NCBI GenBank assembly: GCA_037176705.1 | Contig: CM073905.1 | Coordinates: 31,652,986-31,716,985 of the forward strand | Reading direction: 5' to 3' | DNA: 64,000 bases | DNA from: Molossus alvarezi | Taxonomy: Eukaryota > Chordata > Mammalia > Chiroptera > Molossidae | Part shown: in pieces, positions 24,697 to 34,920 of the stretch | How positions within the stretch are numbered: position 1 is the first letter of the stretch | How the letters are laid out: every line of letters begins with the position of its first letter | The notes under the pieces: generated by a model | Told to the model about the DNA's origin: nothing | The model's input: only the letters and a program-made list of their open reading frames with translations | Databases searched by the model: none | Made by a program: the position numbers and the translations under genes

Positions 24697-26541
24697 TTTT
24701 TGATTCACTTTATTGAAGTATAATTTACATACCATAAAATGTACCCATTTAAAGTAAGTTTCCTGAGTCTTAACCAATTGATGGGATTTTGAACTAATTC
24801 AATTAAGCTTCAATTTCCAAGATAAACTCAATGTGGAGGGTGTACTATCATTTTATGTATTGTTAGATTAGATGTGCTAATACTTTGTTACTGATTTTAT
24901 ATCTATTTCATGAAAGATTGGCATGTAGATTACTTTTTTAATAATGTCTTTGTCTGGTCTTAGTAATGTTGGTCTCAAAATGATTTGGGAAGTAGTCCCT
25001 CCTCTGTTTTCTGGAAAAGTTTTAGTAGAAATGGTGGTATTTATTTTTTAGATGTTTGCTAGAATTTTCCAGGGAAACCAACTTGCCTTGGAGAATTCTT
25101 TGTGGGAACTTTTAAGATTATGAATTCCATTTCATTGCTAGATACAGAGCTGTTCAGATTTCCTATTTTGTTGAGAGTGTGCTTGTAATTCAAAGAATTT
25201 GTTCATTTAATTTAAGGAGTTATAATTATTGGCATAAAGTTGTTTATATTCCATTATCTTTTCAGTATCTTTAGGATGTGAAATAATTCCTCATCATTCA
25301 TTCCTGATATTGGTAATTTATCTTTCTGTCTTGATGAACCTAGTGAGAAGTTTGCCAATTTTATTGATCTTTTAAAATAACGAGCTTTTCATTTTGTTGG
25401 TTTTTTTTCTATTGTTAGTTTTTTATTTTTTATTTATTGCTTCCCTGGTCTTAATTATTTCCTTTGTTCAATTTATGACTTAATTTACACCCCCCCAACC
25501 CTGGCCTCCTGAAGGAAGAATCTTAGCGCCAATATTTATTTTTCTTACTTTCTAATATAAATATTTAAAGCTACAGATTTCTCTTTGAGCACTGCTTTAC
25601 TTGTGTCCCACACATTTTGGTATATATTATTTTCATAATCAGTCAGTTCAAAATATATTTTAGTTTCCCTTATGATGTTTCTGGGTTTTTTTTTTTTTGT
25701 CCTATGTATTATTTAGAAGTAGTTAATTTCCAGATTTTCTGTGTGTGTGGGGTGTTCTCAATATTTTTTTAATTTCAAATTTAATTCTCTTCAGAAGTTT
25801 TAAATTTTAAAAATATATTAATATTGTTTTATGGCTCAGCATACAGTCTCTCTTGGTGAATGTTCCTCGTGCTTTTGAAAAAAATGTGTATTTTATTGTT
25901 GAGTGTAATGTTTTATAAATGTCAGTTTGGTTATGTTGGTTGATAGTGTTGTTCATGTTTTCTGTATCCTTATTGATTTTCTGTCTACTTGTTCTATCAG
26001 TTGCTGAGAGGAGTCCTGTTGAAATCTCCAATTATAATTCTGGGTTTGTCAGTTTCTCCTTTTAGATATATCAGTTTTTGCTTCATATATTTTGAAGCAT
26101 TGTTATTAGGTGCCTACACTTTGTGATTTATGTCATCTTGAAGAATTGACATTTTTATCATTAGAACACTTTTTTCTTTATTCCTAGTCATAGTCCTCTT
26201 GGAGTCAACTTTGATAATAATCTAGCCACTTCAGCTTTCTTGTAGTTTATGTTACATGATGTATTTTTTAAGAATTATTTTACCTTTAACCTAACTTGTC
26301 TTTATATTTGAATTGCATTTCTTGTGGGCAATATAAAATTGGGTCTTTTAAATTTTTATCCTTTCTGAGAATCAACGTTTTTTAAATATGATAGTTAACA
26401 CTATTTATGTTTGTTATATTTAATATAATTATATTGATATGATTGGGTTTAAGTCTGCTATCTTGGCTTCTTCCCATGTATTTTTTTTTTTATCCTCACC
26501 AGAGGACATTTTTTCATTTTTTCTTCAGATAGAGTGACAGG

Positions 26542-26583
<42 letters not shown>

Positions 26584-27071
26584 TCGACATGAAAGGCACA
26601 CATTGAGTGGCCGCCACCCGCGTGACCCAACCAGGGCCGGGAACAAACTGCAACTGAGATACATGCCCTTAGAGGGAACCGAACCCAAATCTCTCTGGAC
26701 CGCAGACCGACGCTCTAACCCCTGAGCCAAAACTGCCAGGGCTATCCCATGTATTTTTTATTCCTTTTTTTTTTTCCTATTTTCCTGCTTGCTTTCGGAT
26801 TATAGGAGTATTTTCTCACGATTCCACTTTATGTTCAAAATTGGCTTATTAGTGATATCTCTTAGTGTTACTTTTTAAGGACTGCTCAAGGGATTATAAT
26901 ACGCATCTTTAAGTTATCACAGTTGACCTCCAAATAATATTATATTTCTTCATTTATAATGTAAAAACCTTAGAACAGTATACTTCCATTTCCTCCTTCT
27001 GGCCTTTGCGCTATTATTGTTATACATTTTTCTTCTATCTCTAGTATACGCTTTATTATTTTTTCTGTAAT
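24697..27071 (-). mobile_element. Ancient L1M, antisense 3'UTR/ORF2 remnant
   Basis: Reading along + the text follows the known antisense order of L1 ORF2, from reverse transcriptase (about 24970: 'aatgttggtctcaaaatgat') towards endonuclease (about 25900-26230: 'gtgtaatgttttataaatgt', 'ggtgcctacactttgtg'). Every frame is broken. The element continues beyond the HAL1 insertion as antisense ORF1 at 29.5-31.3 kb. The family is L1M by its decay and by the 'attgaagtataatttacata' block near 24710. Confidence 0.8.
26472..26759 (-). mobile_element. Ves SINE, type A, 15-bp TSD, inside L1M
   Basis: Direct repeats TCCCATGTATTTTTT at 26472-26486 and 26745-26759. It inserted into the decayed L1M. Confidence 0.95.
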
Positions 27072-27083
27072 CAGTTAATTATT

Positions 27084-27461
27084 ATTATTATTTTTTTATT
27101 TTTTTCAAATCTTTATTGTTGGATGTAAAATGTATTACATATGTTCCACATTTTCCCCCCATTGACCCCCTCCTCCCCACTCCCGCCCCCCTCCCACCTT
27201 TTCCCACACTATTGTCTGTGTCCATTGGTTATGCATATAAGTTCTTTGGTTTATTTCTTCCCACCCCCCCCCAACCCCTTTCCCTTTGAGGTTTGTTAGT
27301 CTAGCAATGAATTTGTGCTTCTTAATCCCTTCACCTTTTTCACCCATTCCCCCAACCCCCCTCCCAACTGGCAACCAACAAAATGTTCTATGTATCTATG
27401 AGAATGTTTCTGTTCTTCCTGTTCATTTTGTTTGTAGATTCCATTGTTGATAGATATGTAT
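27084..27461 (-). other. HAL1 3'UTR with G-rich tracts and AATAAA end
   Basis: On the element's strand this holds several runs of G interrupted by A and T (from + strand C runs at 27156-27198, 27263-27273 and 27351-27364), then CAACAATAAAGATTTG and an A-rich tail. G-rich polypurine tracts are a known L1 3'UTR feature. There is no ORF2 relic that I can see. Confidence 0.75.
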
Positions 27462-28403
27462 TCATTGCCATTTTGTTTGTTCATACATTTTATCTTTTTC
27501 TTCAAAAAGACCCTTCATCATTTCATATAATAACGGTTTGGTAGTGATGAACTCCTTTAACTTTTTCTTGTCTGGGAAAGTTTTTATATGTCCATCAATT
27601 CTAAATGACAGCTTTGCAGGATAGAGTAATTTAGGTTGTAGGTTCTTGGTTTTCATCACTCTGAATATTTCTTGCCACTCCCTTCTGGCCTGCAAAGTTT
27701 CTTTTGAGAAATCAGCTGACAGCCTAATGGGAACTCCCTTGTAGGTAACTAGCTGCCTTTCTCTTGCTGCTTTTAAGATTCTCTCTTTGTCTTGAACCTC
27801 TTGCATTTTGATGATGATGTGTCTTGGTGTGGGCCTCTTGGGGTTCATCTCGTTTGGGACTCTCTGTGCTTCCTGGACTTGTATGTCTGTTTCCTTCACC
27901 AAGTTAGGAAAGTTTTCTGCCATTATTGTTTCAAACAGGTTTTCGATTTCTTGTTCTCGCTCTTCTCCTTCTGGCACCCCCAAGATGCGAATGTTGGCAC
28001 GCTTGAAGTTGTCCCAGAGGCTCCTTACACTATCCTCATTTTTTTGGATTCTTTTTTCTTTTTGCTGTTCTGATTGGGGATTTTTTGCTTCCTTATATTC
28101 CATATCGATGGTTTGCTCCTTGGATTTACCTACTCTATTATTGAAGCTGTGTAAATTATTTTTTATTTCAGTTAATGCCTCCTTCAATTCTAACTGTGTA
28201 TCCATGATTTCTAACTGGTCCTTTTTTATGCTCTTGAGGCCCTCCCTAAGTTCACTGAGGTTCTCACTAAGTTCATTGAGCATCCTTATAAGCAGTATTT
28301 TGAACTCAGTATCTGTTAGGTTGCTTATCTCCCTTTCACTTAGTTCTTTTATTGGGGTTTTGTTCTATTCTTTCATTTGGGACCTGTTTCTTTGTATCCT
28401 CAT
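27462..28403 (-). pseudogene. L1/HAL1 ORF1, stop at codon 13, otherwise open
   Basis: L1 ORF1p is an RNA-binding trimeric chaperone of the retrotransposition particle. The start at 28403 gives MRIQRNRSQMKE followed by TAG (28365-28367) at codon 13. The frame then continues as NKTPIKELSEREISNL and stays open to the stop at 27462. A Met at codon 41 (28283) begins an uninterrupted 273-residue frame. Domains by full numbering: coiled coil about 40-130, RRM from about 135 (NIRILGVPEGEE), and C-terminal domain with PIRLSADFSKETLQARREW and LLYPAKLSFRIDG. Total 313 codons, usual for the family. The stop could be a one-base C-to-T change from CAG. No ORF2 follows. It is not a host gene. Confidence 0.85.
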
Positions 28404-29274
28404 TTTGGCTGCCTCCCTGTGTTTGTTTCAGTGTATTACTTAATGAGAGGTATGGGGCTCGCTGAGACCCGTTTGTTTGAAAGAATTTAGGAAAAACCTG
28501 AAGCAGGATCCAAGACCGGCCAATCCTATGGTTAAGCAAGTGGCAACAGCTTGGGTGGGCTTGAAAGTTGTGTGGGGTGGGGCGGGGCCTCAGGGAGTCA
28601 GCAGGGCAGGGCTACCAGTGTGAGCCAGGTTGCTAGAGTCCCAGATATGGCGGCTGTCTGCCGCCCGCGGGAAGGGCTCACCAAAGGAACAAAGGCCTCT
28701 TACAGCACGTTTGTCCCCGAGAAAGCCCCCTCTCCAGCCCTCGCTCCAGTGCCAAACAGCTCAGTTCTTCCCTGTATGTCTCTGGCGCCCCTCGAGCTGC
28801 CTCCCCTCCAAACTTAGAGGGAGAGAGTCCGATAAGTCCGTGTGCGGGCCCTTTAGGGAGCTGCCTGGGGCTCCAGCCGCTTCAGCCTCCCTGAGCCTCA
28901 GTTCCCGCTGGTTTTTCCAGCCAGAAGTTATGGGGACTTCTCTTCCTGGCACTGGAACCCTGAGCGGGGCACCTGGTGTGGGACGGGGACCCCTCAGTCC
29001 TCAGGAAGGACCTTCCCAGCCGTGGGAGCTTCCTGATTTTTATCCGCCACACTTGGGTGTGGGACCAGCCCGTCGCCCCTCGCCCCTCGCACCGCCGCCC
29101 CTCCTACCAGTCTGGATGTGGCTGCTAATTTAATTCTGTAGTTGTAGGACTTCCATTCAGCTTGATTTCAGGCGGTTTTGAATGATGGTTGTTCTGTAGT
29201 TTAGTTGTAACTTTGATGTGGTTGTGGGAGGACGCGATACCACGTTTATCTACCCGCCGTCTTGACGGGAAGTC
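28404..29274 (-). promoter_or_regulatory. HAL1/L1 5'UTR, GC- and CpG-rich
   Basis: Outside the MED13L promoter this is the most CpG-rich stretch in the window. Near its 5' end the - strand reads CAAGACGGCGG (29254-29264 on +), resembling the YY1 site at the start of L1 5'UTRs. ATGGCGGC at 28647-28654 on the + strand is another YY1-like core. Long open frames here on + are composition artefacts. The element's own promoter would fire antisense to MED13L; an L1-like antisense promoter, if present, would fire in the MED13L direction. Confidence 0.6.
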
Positions 29275-29277
29275 CAG

Positions 29278-29545
29278 TTAATTATTTTTTATTTTTATTC
29301 TCACCCGAGGATATTTTTGCATTTATCTTCAGATAGAGCGGGAGGGAGAGAGGGAGGAAGAGAGAGAGAGAAACATCGATGTGAGAGAGTCACATCGAGT
29401 GGTTGCCACCCACATGACCCCAACCAGGGCAAGGACAAACTGCAACAAAGGTACATGCCCTTAGCGCGAACCGAACCAGGGAACTCTCTGGTCCACAGGC
29501 TGATGCTCTAAACGCTGAGCCAAACCTTCCAGGGCCATTTAATTA
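29278..29545 (-). mobile_element. Ves SINE, type A, abutting HAL1
   Basis: Body about 29290-29536 with hairpin variant 'ttctcacccgaggat'. Short direct repeats TTAATTA at 29278-29284 and 29539-29545 lie within the HAL1 right TSD region, so the SINE landed on the HAL1 flank. Confidence 0.9.
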
Positions 29546-30381
29546 GCCTTTAAAGAGGTGTAAAAGGTGAGAAAACATGTTTTATACTTATTTTTATATT
29601 AACTATTTCTGGTGCTTGTTATTCTTCTTTGTAGATCCAGGTTTCCATCTGATATTTTCCTTGTACTTGAACTATTTTTAAAGCATTTAGTCTAGTTTTA
29701 TTATAGTGCAGTTCCACTGACTTTCGTTCATCTTTTAAAAATCTGTATTTTATCTTCATTGTGAAGGACATTTGTGCTTGATCTAGAGTTCTAGACATGG
29801 AGATATTTTTCTTTTCAGCATGTGCTATTGTTTTCTGGCTTGCATATTTTGTGATGAGAAGTCCATTGTAAATATTGTCTTTGTTTCCCTTTACACAATG
29901 CCCCCCCCCCCCCGACAACTTTTAAAGTTTTTCTTTGTCCCTGGTTTTCAGAAATTTAACTTGATGTAGTTTGGTGTGGTTCGTTGTTTGTGCTGCTTTG
30001 GTTCCACTGAACTCCTTGGTTCTGAGTTATTGTTCTCGTGAAATTTGGAGACACTTTGGCTATTATTCAAAAACGTACTTTTGTCCCCCCCCATAACGTT
30101 CTGCGACCCTAATTATATGTGTGTGGTTTTTTTTTTTTTAATCTTTTATTTCTGTCCTTGTTAAGTTTGTGTTTTCCTTTAAGTCCTTGACCATACTTAA
30201 CAATAGCTATTTTAAAATGGTTTTTAATTCTCACTGTAATTTCTGAGTTTTTCTTCAATGATTTTTCTCCTGGCCATGGGCTCCTTTTGCTGCTTCTTTG
30301 AATGTCTGGTATTCTTTTATTGGATGCTGGACATTGTGAATATTATGTTGTTGAAAGTCTGGATCTTATTTCTTTAACGAC

Positions 30382-30871
30382 TTGAATTTTGCTCTGTCTG
30401 GTGTGGCTCAGGTCTTTGGGCATCGTCCCATGAGCCAAAAGGTTACCAGTTTGATTCCCAGGCAGGGCACATGCCCGGGTTGGGGGGTGGGGAGGCTGTG
30501 GCAGGCAGCTGATTGATGTTGCTCTCTCTTTCCCTCTAAAAAAAATTCAATAAAAAAAATATATATATATATTTTTTTTTATCCTCACCCGAGGACATTT
30601 TTCCATTTTTTTGTACAGATAGAGTGGGAGGGAGAGAGAGGAAGAGAGAGAGAGGGAAACATCGATGTGGAAGGGACACATCGAGTGGCTGCCACCCGCA
30701 CGACCAACCAGGGCCGGGGACAAACTGCAACCGAGGTACCTGCCCTTAGCGGGAACCGAACCCGGGTCTCTCCGGACCGCAGGCAGACGCTCTAACCACT
30801 GAGCCAAACCGGCTAGGGCTCAATAAAAAATATTTTTAAAAAATTTAAAAAAATTTAAGATTTGAATTTTG
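30382..30871 (+). mobile_element. Outer type B Ves SINE with a SINE in its tail
   Basis: Body from 30392 ('gctctgtctggtgtggctca') to the A-rich tail 'ttcaataaaaaa', resuming after the inner SINE at 30820-30861. Outer direct repeats TTGAATTTTG at 30382-30391 and 30862-30871 enclose both elements. Confidence 0.9.
30547..30830 (-). mobile_element. Inner Ves SINE, type A, in a SINE tail
   Basis: Body about 30571-30819. Direct repeats TCAATAAAAAA at 30547-30557 and 30820-30830 come from the tail of the outer SINE. Hairpin 'atcctcacccgaggac'. Confidence 0.93.
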
Positions 30872-31424
30872 TTTTGGCTGGCAGTTAAATTACTTGTAGA
30901 TGATATTATTATAATTTTTGAGGCTCAGTTATTAGGATGGGTTAGAGCAGTCTTTATGCGAGGCCTAGTTTTCTGCTTCTGAGACACAACTCTTCTATGA
31001 TCTCCATTTAGTGCCAAAGGTGTTTAACAATGTTTTTTTTTTCACTCTGACTGTTCAGAACTAGATTTGTCTCTCAGCTTTGTGTAAGCTGTTAGAACAG
31101 TCTCTCTCCAGCTGTTCTTTGCCTGGCCCCATTGAATTCTATTGTTTGAATGTGCATCTTAATATTTAGAGACAGTTTCAAAAAGAACCCCTATCAGATC
31201 TCTGGAACTCTTTTTCTGCATAACTCTCTCTGGTAATCTGCTCTCACAAAATTCAGCTTTGTCACAGACCCTGGCTCTGTACTGCCTGTCATCTAATATC
31301 TGAAAACAGTGATTTTGTATTTTTTGCCTAGTTTCCTAGTATATGGTGGAAGGACAATTCTGGTGGTTTTTTTGTTTGTTTGTTTAAATGTTGTATTTGC
31401 CTGTGATTGTTATCCTACTTAGTT

Positions 31425-31628
31425 CAAGGGCCAGAAAACTTTTTCTTGTAGAACCAGGGAGTAATTATTTCCGGCTTGTGGGTTGGTCATAGAACCTTAG
31501 TTGCAACTACTCCACTCAGTGGTTATAGCATGGAAGCAGCCACAGATAATATGTAAATAAATAGGCATAGTTGTGTACTAATAAAACTTTATTTACAAAA
31601 GCAAGTGGCCACAGTTTACCAACCCCTG
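31425..31628. mobile_element. hAT-Charlie DNA transposon, MER1-like
   Basis: The ends CAAGGGCCAGAAAAC and, inverted, CAGGGGTTGGTAAAC resemble Charlie-type terminal inverted repeats. The internal 'aataaaactttatttacaaa' near 31581 is characteristic. Putative 8-bp target copies ACTTAGTT and AGTTAGTT flank it, one mismatch. Nonautonomous, about 200 bp, ancient. Confidence 0.75.
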
Positions 31629-31639
31629 AGTTAGTTGAT

Positions 31640-33240
31640 GGATGCAAATGATATTAGAGTTATGAAATCTTATGGTTGGAAGGAAGATTCTTTGAGATTC
31701 ATATTTCGGTTATAAAGGAACCTTATAATTCATATTGTCCAACCAACCCTTTGATGTTTGGAGCCACATCTGGTATTGGCTAACTTCTCCTTAACCCTCC
31801 ATATCTGTGATTCTTAGGGATCTGTCAGGGATTCTTCTTGAAGGAGCTCTAACTGTTGTTGTTTTAATGATCAGTTTTTTCATCTGATTCTCTGCTACCA
31901 CATGGGTCTGGGCTGTAAAAATCAATTTCATCTTCCACATATCAGTCTTTCATATAATTGAAGACTTTTCAGATTACTTCAGAGTCTGCTTAACTCTATA
32001 TTAAATTCATTCAACTTAATTCAACTGTGGTTTAATGCTTTTATTTTTGCTGCCATGTTTCTTTGCTTGAAAGGATTGAACATGAAGCCATTATAGCCTT
32101 TAGCCATATGCTTTTTATAGGTTTCCTCACTCACCTAGTCCTTCATCTATTAATGTGTTGCGCTTTATCTAGATTCCTTTCCAAGTATGGATCTAGGAGC
32201 TGAAAGGGATCTTGACTAATGACTTGATAAGATCTGTTGTTTAGGATCTAGATACTGTACTTTTATTTACTTAGCATAAGATGGCAGTAACTTTCTTAGT
32301 AGTTCATATTGTTTACTTGTGTTGTCAAATAAAAACTCCTCAGCCTCTCTAAAGAGGGAATCGCTGGCAAACCAACCCCTTAGCTGTTGAAGAGTTTGAG
32401 CAGAGGTAAGTGGGAGGGAGCATGCAGCTAGAAGTATATCTCTGTGCAGCTGGAGTTTTACTAGTCCAAAAAGGAGAAAAGAAACAAGACAACAGCAACA
32501 CACTAATTTTAACACATGGTAAATAACCTTTTGGCTTTTGCAACACAATTTATGGGATACTAAGTTGTTCTTAAGCTTAGGAATTTATCTAGAATCAGTC
32601 TATAAAATGGTGTGAGTTCTCCATGTTAGTAATATCTTTTTATATGCATTAAATTATTTTGTTACCACATTTTGATTAGTTTTATTTTTGTTTTTTAAAA
32701 TCAGAGTTGTGCTCTTACATAGTTGAAGAATCAAATAGTTCTACAAGGTTTATAACTAATCATTCCCTTGATCCTGACCTCTATTTACGTCCTTCAGACA
32801 CAAACACTTTCCCCCTCCCCCTCCCCCCATTGTTGATTATCTTGATTCTTACTTAAATGTTTCTAAACACTAAAACTTGCAGAGTTACTTTAAGTTTTTT
32901 AAATTCTGGATTTTCCACTATTGAAGATGATTTAGCTCACTCACTGTCTCTTACAAAGCAAATGTACCTTTTCCATTCTTCTGTTTTACCAAAATGGTTA
33001 TATAGTACTTTTTCAATATTCAGTGTTAACATTCATTTTGATTATGTTCGTAGATGGCTGAACCATTTAGTAAACTCTGATTACTTTTTCTTTTTGTCTT
33101 ACTTGAGGATGGTAATTATCTTCTTTCTTTCTTTCTTTTTTTTTTGGCTTTACTTTTCTGTGCATTTTTAACTCATTCCCAGACTTTTTGCCTATTGTCT
33201 AAATCTCTTTTTAAGACTTTCAAATATATCAGGTGTTTTA
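31640..33240. other. Intron 1 spacer, no gene seen
   Basis: Mixed sequence without a clear element. An antisense 93-codon frame at 32267-32548 begins at TTG, has no recognisable domain and is not flanked by good splice signals; I consider it chance. Confidence 0.4.
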
Positions 33241-34620
33241 TCAGTTTCATCTTCTTGACAGAGTCTCCTGGAGCCATCTGGTCTGTCATAATCTGAATTG
33301 GTTCTCCTCTACACTGGTGCACAGTAGACAACCTAGAATCATGTGATTATTCCCTGTAATTTTAGGGATTTATTTTCTCCCACTTTTGTTGGATCTGTGT
33401 TCTGAATCTTACCTCATGACTTCTTAGGCAGTTTCTTCTTCTGGTAGGGCACACCTCCAGTAGCTTCCTGAGAAAGGGTACTTTTTTAAAAAAAAATTAA
33501 AACCTTGCCTATTTAAAAAATTTTTAAATGTTCTACTTATACACTTGATAATGTAGATTCTTATAGATACCTATTTTGGAATAATTTTTCTTTAGAATTT
33601 TGGAGTTATTGCACCATTGCTTCTTGTTTCTAGCATTGGAGTTGAGAAGTCAGAAATCCTTCTGATTTCTGATTCTTTGTATGTAACCTCTTTTTTTACT
33701 ATCTGGAAACTTAGAGGACCTCTTTTTTGTAGTGTGTTGAAAGTCTGTAATAATAAGCCTTCTGTTAGTCTTTTTAGTGTATTTTTCTGGAAACCCAGAG
33801 AACCCTTTCAATCTAGAAATTCACATTCTTTATTTCTGGGAAATTTTCATGAATTATTTTATCATTTGTTTCCTCTTTTTCATTTTCTGTGTTTTCTCTT
33901 TTTGAAAAGCTCTTGTATTTAGTTTTGAACTTCCTAAGCCACTCCTCTAATTTACCCCCCCCATTTTTATTTTTATTTATTATTTACTTTACTTTCTGGG
34001 TGATTTCAGAAATTTTATCTTATAGTCCTTCTGTCGAGTTTTGTAATTTCTGGCATCATTTTAAAATTTCTAAGAGCTCTCTTTTAGTTCTTTGTTATTT
34101 TCTGAAATAGCATCCTATTATTTTTTTAGTGGTTGCACTATTTTATCTTTTTAAGAATATTAAGGATAGATTTTTAAAAAAGTTTTCTTCTCCCAATGTA
34201 GTCTGTTTTCTTCTATTTGTTTTTGTTTCTATAATTCCTCAGTGGTTTTCCTTAACTATTTATTAACTTCTGTTTGTTCATGTTTAGGAATGGTGGACTA
34301 AAAACTACTTGGAAGTTATGAGTATGTGAGTGCCATTTGTTTACTGTGCACTTTGATCTGGGTGAGCTCTTTACTTGGGGAACCTCTGATATCAGTATCT
34401 TGAGGTCCTTTCTCTTGAGCTGGTCAGATATTTCAGGGAAGACTTTTCCAGACTCCTTTCTGGAAATGAAAGTCTGGCTGCCAGCTTTCTGGGTGCTTAG
34501 AGGGAGATGGTGGGAGAAGGTGGTTTTTGATCTTCATTTTGTACATGCTCACCTAATGCACTTTTTATACTCTGGTTGCCTGCCTTCAGTTAGTTATGTG
34601 CCTATGTTGTCCAGTCCAGA
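33240..34620 (-). mobile_element. Ancient L1/HAL1-like antisense ORF1 remnant (tentative)
   Basis: T-rich text such as 'atttctaagagctctctttt' near 34065 and 'tgagaagtcagaaatccttc' near 33643 resembles antisense ORF1/5' parts of old L1 or HAL1 elements. All frames are broken. Boundaries and family are uncertain. Confidence 0.35.
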
Positions 34621-34642
34621 CACCTTCTGTTCTACTGGACCC

Positions 34643-34920
34643 AGAAAATACTTTATTTTTTTTATCTTCACCTGAGGACATTTTTCCATTTTTCGTTCAG
34701 ACAGAGCAGGAAGGAGGGAGAGGAAGAGAGAGAGAGAGAAAGAAAAACATCGATATGAAAGGGACACATCAAGGGACTGCCACCCGCACGACCCAACCAG
34801 GGCCGGGGACAAACTGCAACCGAGGCACGTGCCCTGAGCGGAAACCGAACCCAGGTCTTTCCAGACCGCAGGCTGACGCTCTAACCGCTGAGCCAAACCA
34901 GCCAGGGCAGAAAATACTTT
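34643..34920 (-). mobile_element. Ves SINE, type A, 12-bp TSD
   Basis: Direct repeats AGAAAATACTTT at 34643-34654 and 34909-34920. One hairpin arm carries a change ('atcttcacctgaggac'). Confidence 0.95.

Larger units (their letters stand above)
27072..29286 (-). mobile_element. Full-length HAL1-type element (L1 5'UTR + ORF1 + 3'UTR, no ORF2)
   Basis: A 2.2-kb antisense insertion flanked by perfect direct repeats CAGTTAATTATT (27072-27083 and 29275-29286). On the - strand it runs from a GC-rich 5'UTR (29274-28404), through L1 ORF1 (28403-27462), to a 3'UTR of about 380 bp (27461 to about 27084). The 3'UTR is G-rich on the element's own strand and ends with AATAAAG and an A-rich tail. ORF1 is followed directly by 3'UTR and no endonuclease or reverse transcriptase is present, which defines half-L1 (HAL1) elements. 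The TSD and largely open ORF1 point to a fairly recent insertion by L1 machinery acting in trans. It sits inside the antisense L1M. Confidence 0.85.
29546..31330 (-). mobile_element. Ancient L1M, antisense ORF1/5' remnant
   Basis: Continuation of the L1M after the HAL1 and SINE insertions. Antisense ORF1-like phrases include 'ttctggcttgcatattttgtgatgag' in part (about 29833) and 'ttgatgtagtttggtgtggt' (about 29961). A 13-C homopolymer lies at about 29901. It is interrupted by a nested SINE pair at 30382-30871 and fades out by about 31330. Confidence 0.6.

Noticed and set aside
27808..28443. 211-codon + strand frame opposite L1 ORF1
   Set aside because: Shadow of ORF1 on the other strand; Ser/Phe/Leu-rich with no known family.
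28630..29133. 167-codon + strand frame in the HAL1 5'UTR
   Set aside because: It is antisense to the element, in GC-rich UTR with no recognisable domain. Composition artefact.
27084..29274. Possible CRISPR array, phage or defence system
   Set aside because: No regularly spaced repeats or prokaryotic genes. The window is vertebrate intron and the repeats are interspersed retroelements.
32267..32548. 93-codon antisense frame in intron 1
   Set aside because: Begins at TTG, matches no family I know and lacks convincing flanking splice signals. Chance remains the best explanation.
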